Assembly (NCBI RefSeq): GCF_013373795.3
Contig: NZ_CP088022.1
Location: forward strand, 3,968,001 to 4,032,000
DNA: 64,000 nt
Origin: Bradyrhizobium quebecense
GTDB lineage: Bacteria; Pseudomonadota; Alphaproteobacteria; Rhizobiales; Xanthobacteraceae
Reading direction: 5' to 3'
Shown here: positions 45,150 through 54,212 of the stretch, in pieces
Layout of the letters: each line of letters opens with the position of its first letter
Numbering within the stretch: position 1 is the stretch's first letter
The notes under the pieces: model-generated
Seen by the model: only the letters and a program-made list of their open reading frames with translations
Told to the model about the DNA's origin: nothing
The model's database searches: none
Position numbers and translations under genes: made by a program

Positions 45150-45611
45150 ATGCAGCAGGCCGGTGAATTCGGGATCGACGACGCCAAGCTGATGCTCGGC
45201 GATGTCTTTGCGCCCTGGGTCCAGGACCTCAACCTGTCGGTCGAGCGGTTCGACTTTGCGCCTCCGCCGGACGGCGCCGCTGACTGGCAGCCCGGAGCAA
45301 TCCTGCGTATGCCGTTTTCCGAACGGCTCTGCCGTACCGGCGGCATCGTCTGCGGCCAGGCGCTGATGGCGTTCGCCGACACCGCAATGGTGCTGGCCAA
45401 TCTCGCGGCCAACAAGGGCTATCGCCCGATGACGACGGTCGACCAGACCACACATTTCATGCGCGCGGTGACCGCGTCCGATGTGCTGGCCGACGCCCGC
45501 GTGGTCCGGCTCGGCCGCACCATGAGCTTCGGCCGCGTCACGCTGCTGTCCGCCACCGACAACAAGCCGGTGGCGATGGTATCGAGCGCGTTCGCGATGC
45601 TGCCGGGATAG
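45150..45611 (+). CDS. PaaI-type hotdog thioesterase
   Basis: 153 residues with a strong GGAGGGA site. The domain has the PaaI pattern: LCRTGGIVCGQALMAFADTA (helix with Gly and Asp of the active site) and TTVDQTTHFMRAV. It probably hydrolyses a small acyl-CoA. It is coupled to the amidase gene, suggesting one degradation or detoxification step; the substrate is not evident. Confidence 0.85.
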   Translation: MQQAGEFGIDDAKLMLGDVFAPWVQDLNLSVERFDFAPPPDGAADWQPGAILRMPFSERLCRTGGIVCGQALMAFADTAMVLANLAANKGYRPMTTVDQTTHFMRAVTASDVLADARVVRLGRTMSFGRVTLLSATDNKPVAMVSSAFAMLPG

Positions 45612-45659
45612 AGCATGATCCGGAAAAGTGTGAAGCGGTTTTCCGGTGAAATCATGCTC
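45611..45659. repeat. Inverted repeat after the thioesterase gene
   Basis: GAGCATGAT-CCGGAAAA ... TTTTCCGG-tgaa-ATCATGCTC: a two-part perfect inverted repeat. A common dispersed rhizobial intergenic element. It lies between convergent genes and could serve as a terminator for both. Confidence 0.7.
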
Positions 45660-45701
45660 AAACTAAAGGTTACTTGCAGCGGCGCGGCGCGCGCCGCCGA
45701 A

Positions 45702-47726
45702 CTACGCCGCCTTGACGCGACGCCTCCTGCGCCAACGCCAGAGCAGTGCGACGAGCACCGTCAGCGCCACACCGGCTGCGAGTGCCTTGACAGCAAACCG
45801 TCCGCCGGGACGATCGATCAGGCGCGTGAGAAGCGACACGGCCTCGCCCTGGCGCGGCAGGCGAAATGCCACCACGCTGTCGCCGATCGATGTGCCGCCC
45901 TCGGAATGGCCGCCGGCGCCGATGACGACATACTGCTCGCCCTTCCAGAGATAGGTCATCGGATTGGCGACGCCGGGCACCGGAAGCCGGCCGAGCCACA
46001 ACTGCCGGCCCGACTTGACGTCGAACGCGCGCAGATAGGCATCCATCGCGCCGGTGAACACCACTCCGCCCGCGGTGATCGCGACGCCGCTGAGCAACGG
46101 CGTGCCGGTATTGAGCGCGATGCCGAGCGGCGCGAGATCCTCGCTGGTGCCGACCGTCGCATGCCAGAGGATCTTGCCGGCCTTGAGATCGACCGCCACC
46201 GTCTCGCCCCATGGCGGCTTGTTGCACGGCGACCCAACCTCCGTACTCGCCAGCGCCCGCGACATCGCAAACGGCGCACCCTGCTGCTGGCCGAAATCGT
46301 GGCCGGGTGGCGGATTGAAGCCCTTGGCCTGGTCGCGTGGAATCAGCGTGATGACATGCGCCGCATGGCTGACATTGGCGAACAGGATCTGGTTGACCGG
46401 ATCAAACGCCGCACTGCCCCAGTTCACACCGCCGCCGGTCATCGGATAGACGATCGTGCCCTGCGTCGACGGCGGCGTGTAAAGCCCCTCATTGCGGGAT
46501 TGCGCGAGCAGCTTCTCGCAGGCCACGCTCCCGACGCCCGGCAGCAGGCCGCCGACATCATCGGCCGTCATCCGCTGCGTCAACAGCGGCGGCACATGGG
46601 TCGGAAACGGCTGCGTCGGCGACAGCTTCTCGCCCTCGGCGCCGTTCTGCGGCACCGCGCGCTCCTCGACCGGCCACACCGGCTTGCCGGTGTCGCGATC
46701 GAGCACGAACACAAAGCCCTGCTTGGTCGGCTGGATCACGACGTCGCGCATGCCCGATCCGGTGTCGATCCGCGTCAGCGTCGGCTGTGCCGGCAAATCA
46801 TAGTCCCAGACGTCGTGATGCACGGTCTGGAATGCCCATGCGAGCTCCCCGCTCTCGATGCGCAGCGCGACGACGGAATTGGCGTGCTCGTCATTGCCCG
46901 GGCGCTTGCCGCCCCAGAAATCGGGGCTGGGCGATGTCGTCGGCAGGAACACCAGGCCCCGCTCCTCGTCCACCGACATCGGCGCCCAGACGTTGCTGTG
47001 GCCGGCCTCGACGCTGTCATGCACGAGCGGATCGAAGATCCAGCGCGGCTGGCCGGTCCGTGCATCGAAGGCGCGCACCACGCCGACCGGCGCATCGACC
47101 CGCCGGTTGTCACCGATCGCGGATCCGACCACGACCACACCGCGTCCCGTCACCGGCGCCGACGTGATCTGAAACTCGCCCGGCCACTCCAGCTTCATTC
47201 CGGCGTCGATCTTGATCTCGCCATTGTTGCCAAAATCAGCGCAGGGCTTGCCGGTCCTGGCATCGAGCGCGATCAGGCGCGTGTCATTGGTGCCGGTGAA
47301 GATGCGTGACTTGCAGGCCGCACCATCAGCGGCACGATCATCGGTCCAGTGCGCGACGCCGCGGCAGACAAAGCGGTTGGCCGGCCGCTGCGCCATGCTG
47401 ATCTTCGGATCGAACCGCCATTTCTGCGCACCGGTGCCGGGATCGATCGCGATCACCTCGTTGAACGGCGTGCAGAAGATCACGCTGTCCTCGACGAACA
47501 GCGGCGTCACCTCGAACTTGGTGCGCTTCATGACCTCGGGCGGACGCGCGTCGAGATCGCCGGTGCGGAATTGCCAGCCGCGCACCAGGGTGCCGACATT
47601 GTCCGATGTGATCTGCGTGAGCGGCGAGAAGCGCTGTCCCCCGCGGTCGCCGCCCCAATACTCCCAGGCGAGCGCCGGCTGTACGCACAGCGCCAGCGCG
47701 ACAAGCAGGCGAAACAGCGACCGCAT
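45702..47726 (-). CDS. PQQ-dependent quinoprotein dehydrogenase (glucose/quinate dehydrogenase type)
   Basis: 674 residues. Signal peptide (LFRLLVALALCVQPALA), then an eight-bladed propeller: WEYWGGDRGGQRFSPLTQIT at the first blade, PTLTRIDTGSGMRDVVIQPT in the middle and GGVVFTGAMDAYLRAFDVKS near the end. The C-terminus has one hydrophobic helix (FAVKALAAGVALTVLVALLW) and a basic tail, an odd topology, since the usual membrane-bound glucose dehydrogenase has five N-terminal helices. It oxidises a sugar or polyol in the periplasm and passes electrons to ubiquinone; substrate not determined. Confidence 0.87.
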   Translation of the reverse strand: MRSLFRLLVALALCVQPALAWEYWGGDRGGQRFSPLTQITSDNVGTLVRGWQFRTGDLDARPPEVMKRTKFEVTPLFVEDSVIFCTPFNEVIAIDPGTGAQKWRFDPKISMAQRPANRFVCRGVAHWTDDRAADGAACKSRIFTGTNDTRLIALDARTGKPCADFGNNGEIKIDAGMKLEWPGEFQITSAPVTGRGVVVVGSAIGDNRRVDAPVGVVRAFDARTGQPRWIFDPLVHDSVEAGHSNVWAPMSVDEERGLVFLPTTSPSPDFWGGKRPGNDEHANSVVALRIESGELAWAFQTVHHDVWDYDLPAQPTLTRIDTGSGMRDVVIQPTKQGFVFVLDRDTGKPVWPVEERAVPQNGAEGEKLSPTQPFPTHVPPLLTQRMTADDVGGLLPGVGSVACEKLLAQSRNEGLYTPPSTQGTIVYPMTGGGVNWGSAAFDPVNQILFANVSHAAHVITLIPRDQAKGFNPPPGHDFGQQQGAPFAMSRALASTEVGSPCNKPPWGETVAVDLKAGKILWHATVGTSEDLAPLGIALNTGTPLLSGVAITAGGVVFTGAMDAYLRAFDVKSGRQLWLGRLPVPGVANPMTYLWKGEQYVVIGAGGHSEGGTSIGDSVVAFRLPRQGEAVSLLTRLIDRPGGRFAVKALAAGVALTVLVALLWRWRRRRRVKAA

Positions 47727-47798
47727 TGCGTCCTCCCGCGAAATGCGATCATCAAACGCCGCATCTCATGCGGGGAGAGCCTTTACGCGATTGGCGCG

Positions 47799-49229
47799 TC
47801 AGTATCCACCCCTGCGAAAGCCGCCGCCATAACCGCCGCGATAGCCACCGCCGCCGATGCCAATCCCGATTCCGATCGGCGGCCCGACCGGCTCGTAGAC
47901 CACGGCCGGAGGCGGCCGCCGCACGACCACGACGTCGTCCTCGACCACGACGCGCGGCGGGCGCTTGCCTGCGCGCCGCGGCGGATCGGGATCGGCACGT
48001 TTCTTCACGGGCGCTGCGGCTCTCTGCTGCTCCTGCGGCGGCGCGGCGTTGCAGGGACAGGTCGGAGCCGCCAGCGCGACGTTGGTCGCGGGCACACTGA
48101 GCGCTAAGGCCGGCGTCAGATCGGGACGGTAGCGCAAGCGTTCGATCATCTTGCGCGCGGTCGCTGTCAGATCGCTGTCGGGGTACAGCACGAGGAAGCT
48201 GCGATAGGCCGCCGCCGTGTTGGCGAGAATGGCGTTGCTCCAAGCCACCATGCGGCGATGCCGGTCGAGCCAGTCGCGCGCCTGCAGGCCGCGTGGCGTG
48301 CCGGCGAAGATCGCGGCGAAGGCTTCATAGGCTTCATCGGTGCCGTCGACCACCATCAGTTCGTTTGCAACCTCGATCGGCTTGCCCTGCAATTCGCGCT
48401 TCCATTCGTCGACGGTGCGCTTGGCCGCGGCCGGCTCCGGCGTGGCCGCGGGCGACGCTGACATACCTGCCATGAATCGGAAATCGTCGGTGAGCGACGA
48501 GGAGTCCCACGGCGTCTGACGGCCGTCGGTCGCCTTGTTCACCGCGAGGCGGACGCGCTTGAAGGTGTCCTCGATCGGAATTCCCGGCTCCTTCGCCGAG
48601 GCCAGCAACGCGGTGGTGTAGGGGCTGTTGGCGCCGCTGCCATCCTCGGCTTCGGCGCCCGGTGACGTCGAGAACGAGACAAAGGTGCCGGGCGCGCCGA
48701 TCTTGGCATCGACGATGGCCAGCCCATGCCCGGCGGTCTTGCTGAGTTCCGGGAAGGGATTATTGCGGCAGGCATCGAGCAGCACGATGCGCATCCGGCT
48801 CGGCACCGAGGTCAGCGTGTTCAGGATGTCGTTGAGGCGAACCGCCTGGATCGGGATGTCGGCCTCGCGCTTCGGATCGACATCGACCGGTACCAGATAG
48901 TTCTCGCCATCGATCTGCAGGCCATGCCCGGCATAGAACACCAGCGCCACGGTGTCGGCGCCCTTCGCAGCGACCTGGCCGGCGAAGTCGCTGATCCTTG
49001 CGCGCATCTCGTCCTGCGACAGATCCGATGCCGTGGTCACGGCAAAGCCGGCATCGGTCAGCATCTGTGACATGGCCCTGGCGTCGTTGGCCGGATTGGG
49101 CAGCGCGGGCACCGACTTGTAGGCGGACTGCCCGATCACCAGCGCCAGACGGCTTTCCGCCAATGCCGGCACGGCACCGAACAGGATCGCTGCCGGAACG
49201 ATCAGGCTGAGGAGGGAACGGCGAAGCAT
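47799..49229 (-). CDS. Caspase-like (peptidase C14) exported protein with Gly-rich tail
   Basis: 476 residues from the ATG at 49229, chosen because GGAGG lies just upstream and a signal peptide follows (LRRSLLSLIVPAAILFGAVPALA). The caspase/metacaspase p20 domain has RLALVIGQSAYKSVPALPN, the catalytic His in VFYAGHGLQ (about residue 100) and Cys in LLDACRNNPF (about 152). A middle helical region (tetratrico-like) follows, then a basic and proline-rich stretch and a glycine-rich end (GIGIGIGGGGYRGGYGGG). Should cleave after basic or acidic residues outside the cytoplasm; targets unknown. Confidence 0.88.
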   Translation of the reverse strand: MLRRSLLSLIVPAAILFGAVPALAESRLALVIGQSAYKSVPALPNPANDARAMSQMLTDAGFAVTTASDLSQDEMRARISDFAGQVAAKGADTVALVFYAGHGLQIDGENYLVPVDVDPKREADIPIQAVRLNDILNTLTSVPSRMRIVLLDACRNNPFPELSKTAGHGLAIVDAKIGAPGTFVSFSTSPGAEAEDGSGANSPYTTALLASAKEPGIPIEDTFKRVRLAVNKATDGRQTPWDSSSLTDDFRFMAGMSASPAATPEPAAAKRTVDEWKRELQGKPIEVANELMVVDGTDEAYEAFAAIFAGTPRGLQARDWLDRHRRMVAWSNAILANTAAAYRSFLVLYPDSDLTATARKMIERLRYRPDLTPALALSVPATNVALAAPTCPCNAAPPQEQQRAAAPVKKRADPDPPRRAGKRPPRVVVEDDVVVVRRPPPAVVYEPVGPPIGIGIGIGGGGYRGGYGGGFRRGGY

Positions 49230-49358
49230 GGCGGCCTCCGACAATGACATCGGAGATGGGTCGATAGCCGTCAGGTGAAGGTTCATGCCGTGCGACAATC
49301 TGCTGCCGCCGACACCGGTTCTCACGCCGTAATTGTCGCAGGGATCGGATGGGCCCGG

Positions 49359-49586
49359 CTATTTCGGCTTCTTGGCTGGATCGGCGGCCGGCTTGGTGAC
49401 GCCCCAGGGATCGTATTTCTCCTTGGGCTCGGGAATACGATCGAGTGCGGCCTTGTAGGCCTTCTCGTCGATCTGGGGTTTCTTCTCCGTCTTCTTGTCG
49501 TCGCCCCCGCCGCCTCGCCGGCCCTGGGCCAGGGTCGGTGTCGCAATCAGCGCCAGAATGACGGCAGCAACCGTGAAGCTTTTCAT
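49359..49586 (-). CDS. Small secreted protein, paralogue of 42942-43244
   Basis: 75 residues from the ATG at 49586. Signal peptide (SFTVAAVILALIATPTLAQG), a Gly-rich linker with lysines, then IDEKAYKAALDRIPEPKEKY and DPWGVTKP, matching the other copy in KAYK, IP, K and DPWG. Ends with a Lys/Pro tail. Probably periplasmic; function unknown. Confidence 0.75.
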   Translation of the reverse strand: MKSFTVAAVILALIATPTLAQGRRGGGGDDKKTEKKPQIDEKAYKAALDRIPEPKEKYDPWGVTKPAADPAKKPK

Positions 49587-49746
49587 GTCAGTCTCTCTCC
49601 CCCCGCAGCCGTAGAAACATCCGGCAACACCTCTACCCCAAACGTAGCTTGTCGCTCGACATTTGTTGATCGACAAAGCGCCGCGCGATGCGAATTCAGC
49701 CCCACCAGGGGGCGCAATGTTGGCGGCGGCACATTAAATTAACTCG

Positions 49747-50196
49747 ATGGGACAGGGACAAGTGCAAGTGGCGGCGCTGCTGGCCGGCGCCGCCTTGATG
49801 TTGAGCGGCTGCGGGCTGGCGGACAGCCACGCTGTATGGCCCGACATGTTGAAGGTCAAGGCCACCGAGCCGGCGCCGCTCGAAACGCCTCCGGACGTCA
49901 AGCGGCTGGTGGCCGGCAAGCTGGATTCGGTGTTCACCGCCGGCTCGCAGCCGACCCTTGTGCGGGTCTCCGCTCCGCTGCACGACCCCCGCGGCACCGG
50001 CTGGACCGCCTGCGTGCGCGCCGAACTGACTTCGGTGATCGGCAAGCCGCTCGGGACGCAGACCTATCGCGTCTTCATCAATGAAGGCGCGATCTTCGAT
50101 CGCCGGCAGGTGGAGGCTGACGACAACTGCGTGACCGAGACTTACGAACCGGTCGAAAGCTCGGTTCAGGAAGCGCAGCGAAGTCCCAAGCCGTAG
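49747..50196 (+). CDS. Putative lipoprotein of unknown function
   Basis: 149 residues. The N-terminus VAALLAGAALMLSGCGLADS has a lipobox (LSGC). The mature part contains TACVRAELTSVIGKPLGTQT and FINEGAIFDRRQVEADDNC. No family recognised. It is probably an outer-membrane lipoprotein. The gene 150 bp downstream on the same strand may be independent. Confidence 0.7.
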   Translation: MGQGQVQVAALLAGAALMLSGCGLADSHAVWPDMLKVKATEPAPLETPPDVKRLVAGKLDSVFTAGSQPTLVRVSAPLHDPRGTGWTACVRAELTSVIGKPLGTQTYRVFINEGAIFDRRQVEADDNCVTETYEPVESSVQEAQRSPKP

Positions 50197-50345
50197 CATT
50201 TGACGCATTGCCCCGGCATGAGCCCGCACAGCGCGAGCGCCGCGTTCGCGACGGCGGTATGCTGAATGCCCCGTTAACATGACCGCTCAAATTGCCGGAT
50301 GGCCTCAACGGCATTTTCCATTTCTTTCCGCTAGCGTTGCCCGTG

Positions 50346-51575
50346 ATGAACGTAAGGCTAATCAGCCTTGCCGACCGGGGAACATGGGACGTGGCCGATA
50401 TTGCTGACCAGGCAATGATCCGCCGTGCATCGCGCAAGGATGCCACGGATGATCGCGCGTTGCCGCCGCTGTCGGCTGCGTCGGCCGGCGCATGGCGGGC
50501 GCTTGCCGAGCGCGCGATCGAGGCCAATGGCTACTACCAGCCCGACTGGGAATTGGCGGTCGATGCCTCCGCGCGCGGCCGCACCGGCGCGTCGCTGCTC
50601 AGCGCTACCGCCGATGCCGGGCAATTGATCGGGCTGCTGCCGGTCGTGCCATTGCGGCGAATCTACCGGATCCCTCTGCCCGCGCTGGTCGGCGCCGAAC
50701 CCTACGGCACGCTGTGCACACCGCTGCTCGACCGCAATGCCGCCGAGCAGGCCGCCGGCAAGATCCTGCAGCAGGCACGCAATGCGGGCGCGCACGCGCT
50801 GATCCTGCGCACCATGTCGCTCGAGGGCCCGGTCATGGCGGCGATCCGCGCGGTGCTCGCGCGCGACGGCTTGCAGCCGCGCGTGCTGAGCGCCTATCAG
50901 CGCGCCCAGCTCGATGCGACGCGCGATGCCGATGAATTGCTGCGCGACGCGCTCGGGCCCAAGAAGCTGAAGGAGTTGCGCCGGCAGCGCCATCGCCTGT
51001 CCGACCACGGCGCGGTGCGCTTCGACGTCGCGTGCACGCCGCGCGACGTTGCGGCGGCGCTCGAGACTTTCCTTGCGCTCGAAGCCGGCGGCTGGAAGGG
51101 CCAGCGCGGCACCGCGCTCAGCCAGCATGCCGGCGACGCAACCTTCATCCGCCGCGCGACCTCGGCGCTGGCCGAGACCGGCCGCTGCGAGATCGTCACG
51201 CTGCATGCGGGCGGCACGGCGGTCGCCGGCGGCATCGTGGTGCGCCATCAGGACCGCGCCTTCTTCTTCAAGATCGGCATCGACGAACGCTTTGCGAAGC
51301 ATTCGCCGGGCGCACAATTGACGCTGGAGCTGACGCGCCATCTCTGCGCCGATCCCGCGATCAATTCGGCCGATTCCACCGCGGCGCCCGGCCATCCCAT
51401 GATCGACCCGATCTGGCGCGGGCGCTTCGCGATCGGCGACGTGCTGCTGCCGCTGCGGCGGCGCGATCCGCTGGTCGCCGCCGTTCATGCCGCGCTGACC
51501 CTGAACAATCTCGGCTACGAAGCCGCGCGCAGCGCCGTCCACTTCATCCGCAGCCGGCGCGGCAAGCCCGGATAA
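50346..51575 (+). CDS. GNAT/FemAB-like acyltransferase (CelD/BioF2 type)
   Basis: 409 residues from the ATG at 50346; an in-frame ATG at 50292 is unlikely. The family pattern is present: DALGPKKLKELRRQRHRLSD (basic helix after the first half), LALEAGGWKGQRGTALSQH with the conserved ExxxWKG motif, and AFFFKIGIDERFAKHSPGAQ with a KIGxDExxxxxSPG motif, which is diagnostic. Such proteins act in cell-envelope or exopolysaccharide assembly; a specific role is not visible. Confidence 0.82.
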   Translation: MNVRLISLADRGTWDVADIADQAMIRRASRKDATDDRALPPLSAASAGAWRALAERAIEANGYYQPDWELAVDASARGRTGASLLSATADAGQLIGLLPVVPLRRIYRIPLPALVGAEPYGTLCTPLLDRNAAEQAAGKILQQARNAGAHALILRTMSLEGPVMAAIRAVLARDGLQPRVLSAYQRAQLDATRDADELLRDALGPKKLKELRRQRHRLSDHGAVRFDVACTPRDVAAALETFLALEAGGWKGQRGTALSQHAGDATFIRRATSALAETGRCEIVTLHAGGTAVAGGIVVRHQDRAFFFKIGIDERFAKHSPGAQLTLELTRHLCADPAINSADSTAAPGHPMIDPIWRGRFAIGDVLLPLRRRDPLVAAVHAALTLNNLGYEAARSAVHFIRSRRGKPG

Positions 51576-51835
51576 CACGGTCCCCCCATTACGCGAGCCC
51601 GCGCGGATCGAGGCGGCCTCCTTCACCGCGACCAATGGTTTACCTTTTCGTAGCCATGCAGATACATCAAGAAACAATAAGTTCCCGCCGTCAGGTTGGT
51701 GTCAGCTGGCCCTTCTAGCGTTGCGGTGCGCTGTTTCTCAGGCAGCGCATGCCCTTGCCTGGAAAGCTTCATCTGATGGAAACATCGGGTGAGGCTTTCT
51801 GCCGGCTTTACGCCCCGGCCCGAGCATCCTCTGTG

Positions 51836-52474
51836 TCACTGCAGCGGCGAATGCGGGGCCGGCAGCATGATGGTCGAGTGCATCTCTTCGAGCAGCTGCG
51901 TCCCTTTGCCCAGGAATTCCAACCAGGCCGGATCCTTCATCGCCCCGCCGCGCGCCGCGGCGCGGGCGTTGAGATCGGGATAGGCCCAGATGTGGCAGAC
52001 CTCGTTGGGCTGCCCGGAATCGGTGTGCCAGAGGCCGACGATCTTGGAATATTTCTCGCGCTCCGGCAGCACGCCGGTGATCAGATCGAGCCATTGCTTG
52101 ACGCCGCCGAGCGGCTTGGCGCGATAGTTGCGGAATTCGTAGATGTTACCCTTGGTGGCAGGCGCCACCGGCGGAATGATCGCATTCAGCAGCCGGACCT
52201 CCTGGCGCACCAAGAGCGGACGGATCGCCGGAATGTACTCGCCAGTCCAGCGCGGATTCTTCGCAAGCTCGGCACGCAGCCGGGCCCGCTCGTTGAGATC
52301 GGCGTAGCTCCACATGTGCATGACCTGATTGAGCGGCCCGATCTCGGTGATCCAGTAGCCTTCGAGCTTGCCGAAATTGTCGGCGCGGATGTCGCGCGAG
52401 ATCGTGCTCGCCGCCTTCACCATCTCGCCGACGGCTCCCGGACGTACCGTGTAGGTGCGCAGCTCATAGATCAT
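51836..52474 (-). CDS. NIPSNAP family protein (two repeats)
   Basis: 212 residues: two ferredoxin-like NIPSNAP repeats, the first starting MIYELRTYTVRPGAVGEMVK and the second GNIYEFRNYRAKPLGGVKQW. Each contains a helix ending in Trp (HMWSYADLNERARLR and HIWAYPDLNARAAAR). It is 85 bp downstream of the DsbA-like gene but separated by a strong terminator. Function poorly defined. Confidence 0.85.
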   Translation of the reverse strand: MIYELRTYTVRPGAVGEMVKAASTISRDIRADNFGKLEGYWITEIGPLNQVMHMWSYADLNERARLRAELAKNPRWTGEYIPAIRPLLVRQEVRLLNAIIPPVAPATKGNIYEFRNYRAKPLGGVKQWLDLITGVLPEREKYSKIVGLWHTDSGQPNEVCHIWAYPDLNARAAARGGAMKDPAWLEFLGKGTQLLEEMHSTIMLPAPHSPLQ

Positions 52475-52519
52475 GATGGTCTCCCTGGTTGTTTCCGATG
52501 GATCGTGTGGGCAAACGAA

Positions 52520-52543
52520 AAAGCCCGGCACGAGCCGGGCTTT
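52520..52543 (-). terminator. Rho-independent terminator of the DsbA-family gene
   Basis: Perfect ten-base stem AAAGCCCGGC / GCCGGGCTTT around ACGA; on the minus strand it is followed by TTTCG. It lies 17 bp past the stop of the DsbA-family gene and before the NIPSNAP start. Confidence 0.9.
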
Positions 52544-52559
52544 CGTGAACGACTGCGGA

Positions 52560-53225
52560 CTACTCGGCCGCCTGCGCGTTGATCTCGGCCGAGACCTCGC
52601 GGATGGCGCGGGCGAGTTGCTCGGCCGGCTGGGCGCCGGACACCGCGTATTTCTGCGCGAATACGAAGGTCGGCACGCCCGAAATTCCCTTCTCGGAGGC
52701 TTCCTGCGCTTGCGCGGACACCAGTGCCACATCCTCGTCGGTGGCAAGGCGCTTGCGCACGTCGTCGGCATCGAGCCCAACATCGGCTGCCGCCTGCACC
52801 AGCACATTGGTATCGGTGAGATCGCCGCCGTCGCGGAAATACAGCTCCATCAGCCGCTGCTTCATTTCGGCCGCCTTGCCCCTGGCCTCGGCCCAGTGGA
52901 TCAGGCGATGGGAGTCGATCGTGTTGGGCTGCCGCTTGACGAGCTCGGGATGGTAGGTCAGCCCCTCCTCATTGGCGGCGGCGACCACGCGGCCGGCAAT
53001 GCGCTTGTAGGCATCGACCGAGCCGAACTTGGCGGTGAGATATTCCTCGCGGCTGATGCCCTCGCGCGGCACCCAATTGTTGAGGAAGAACGGCCGCCAG
53101 TGCACTTCGACCGGCACGTCGGGCACCAGCTTGAGCGCATCCTCGATGCGATGCTTGCCGATGTAGCACCAGGGGCAAACGACGTCGGAGACGATATCGA
53201 GGCGAAGCGGTTTCGGATCGCTCAT
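52560..53225 (-). CDS. DsbA family (FrnE-type) oxidoreductase
   Basis: 221 residues with no signal peptide, so cytoplasmic. Thioredoxin-like fold with the active site C17-P-W-C20 in DVVCPWCYIGKHR. The inserted helical domain and the C-terminal GVPTFVFAQKYAVSGAQP (cis-Pro loop) are typical of FrnE/YwbO. Relatives act as protein disulfide isomerases or in polyketide tailoring. Monocistronic, ending at the strong hairpin. Confidence 0.88.
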   Translation of the reverse strand: MSDPKPLRLDIVSDVVCPWCYIGKHRIEDALKLVPDVPVEVHWRPFFLNNWVPREGISREEYLTAKFGSVDAYKRIAGRVVAAANEEGLTYHPELVKRQPNTIDSHRLIHWAEARGKAAEMKQRLMELYFRDGGDLTDTNVLVQAAADVGLDADDVRKRLATDEDVALVSAQAQEASEKGISGVPTFVFAQKYAVSGAQPAEQLARAIREVSAEINAQAAE

Positions 53226-53287
53226 GGCAGGGTTCCCGGCGGAATTGGAACCCCAAAAGTAGGCCGAAAGCGCCCCGAGACAAGCCG

Positions 53288-54112
53288 CTATTTCATACTG
53301 GCTGCCATCTGCCGCATCCGCTCGGCGGTCAGCTCGTCGGCCGGGAAGAAGGTCTCCAGCGCCAGTTCCTGCAGCGTGATGTCGACCGGGGTGCCGAATA
53401 CCATGGTGGTCGAGATGAAGCTCAGGATCTCGCCATTGAGGCGGAGCTTGAACGGGAGCGCGACGTTGTTGTCGGGCGTGATCGGGGCGGCCCGCGCCGG
53501 GATCGGATAGGACTTCAGGTCCTCATAGAGCTTGAGCAGCTCCGGATCTGCCGTTGCCTCGCACTGCCGATGCAGCCGCTCCAGCAGATGCGCTGCCCAT
53601 TCCGCCAGGTTCACGGTGCGCGGCGCCAGGCCCTCCGGGTGGAACGCCAGCCGCAGGATGTTGAAGGGCTGGCCGAGCAGCCGCTGCGGCACGCCCTCTA
53701 GCAGCGGCGCCACCATCCGGTTGGCGGAGACCAGATTCCAGTGCCGGTCATAGGCCAGCGCCGGATTGGGCTCATGCGCCTTCAGCACAAGGTTGATCGC
53801 CTCGCGGGCCGATTTCAGCGCGGGATCCTCCAGCGAGCGTTGCGGGAATGCGGGAGCGAACCCCGCGGCGACCAGCAGCACGTTGCGTTCGCGTAGGGGC
53901 ACGTCGAGGCGCTCCGCCAGTTTGAGGACCATGTCTCGCGACGGCGCCGAACGGCCGGTTTCGACGAAGCTCAAATGCCGCGCCGAGATCTCGGCATCGA
54001 CGGCAAGGTCGAGCTGGCTGAGATGGCGGCGCTGCCGCCACTCGCGCAGGTGCTCGCCGATCAGGACGGGTTTTGCGGGCTCGGCCCGCGCCATGGATGC
54101 ATGTGCGTTCAT
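53288..54112 (-). CDS. MmyB-type XRE family transcriptional regulator
   Basis: 274 residues. N-terminal XRE helix-turn-helix (about 18-75) with LREWRQRRHLSQLDLAVDAE and SARHLSFVETGRSAPSRDMV. The C-terminal PAS-like MmyB domain has YDRHWNLVSANRMVAPLLEG and NILRLAFHPEGLAPRTVNL. It is divergent from the two small membrane genes and probably controls them through the dyad at 54148-54164. The ligand is not evident. Confidence 0.85.
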   Translation of the reverse strand: MNAHASMARAEPAKPVLIGEHLREWRQRRHLSQLDLAVDAEISARHLSFVETGRSAPSRDMVLKLAERLDVPLRERNVLLVAAGFAPAFPQRSLEDPALKSAREAINLVLKAHEPNPALAYDRHWNLVSANRMVAPLLEGVPQRLLGQPFNILRLAFHPEGLAPRTVNLAEWAAHLLERLHRQCEATADPELLKLYEDLKSYPIPARAAPITPDNNVALPFKLRLNGEILSFISTTMVFGTPVDITLQELALETFFPADELTAERMRQMAASMK

Positions 54113-54147
54113 GGTGCAAAACCTACCATGCGAAATTCGCCCGTTCC

Positions 54148-54164
54148 ATTACGCCCGAGGTAAT
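54148..54164. promoter_or_regulatory. Candidate operator dyad for the MmyB-type regulator
   Basis: ATTAC-N7-GTAAT is a perfect 5-bp inverted repeat, 36 bp from the regulator start and 49 bp from the divergent gene. It is the main symmetric sequence in this 100-bp interval. Function inferred from position. Confidence 0.4.
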
Positions 54165-54212
54165 CGAATTGGCGCGCGGGCCGGCTCATCTTCCACGGCA
54201 CAGGAGATGACC

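Noticed and set aside
43503..45455. 650-codon minus-strand frame
   Set aside because: Antisense to the amidase and thioesterase genes, which have clear active sites.
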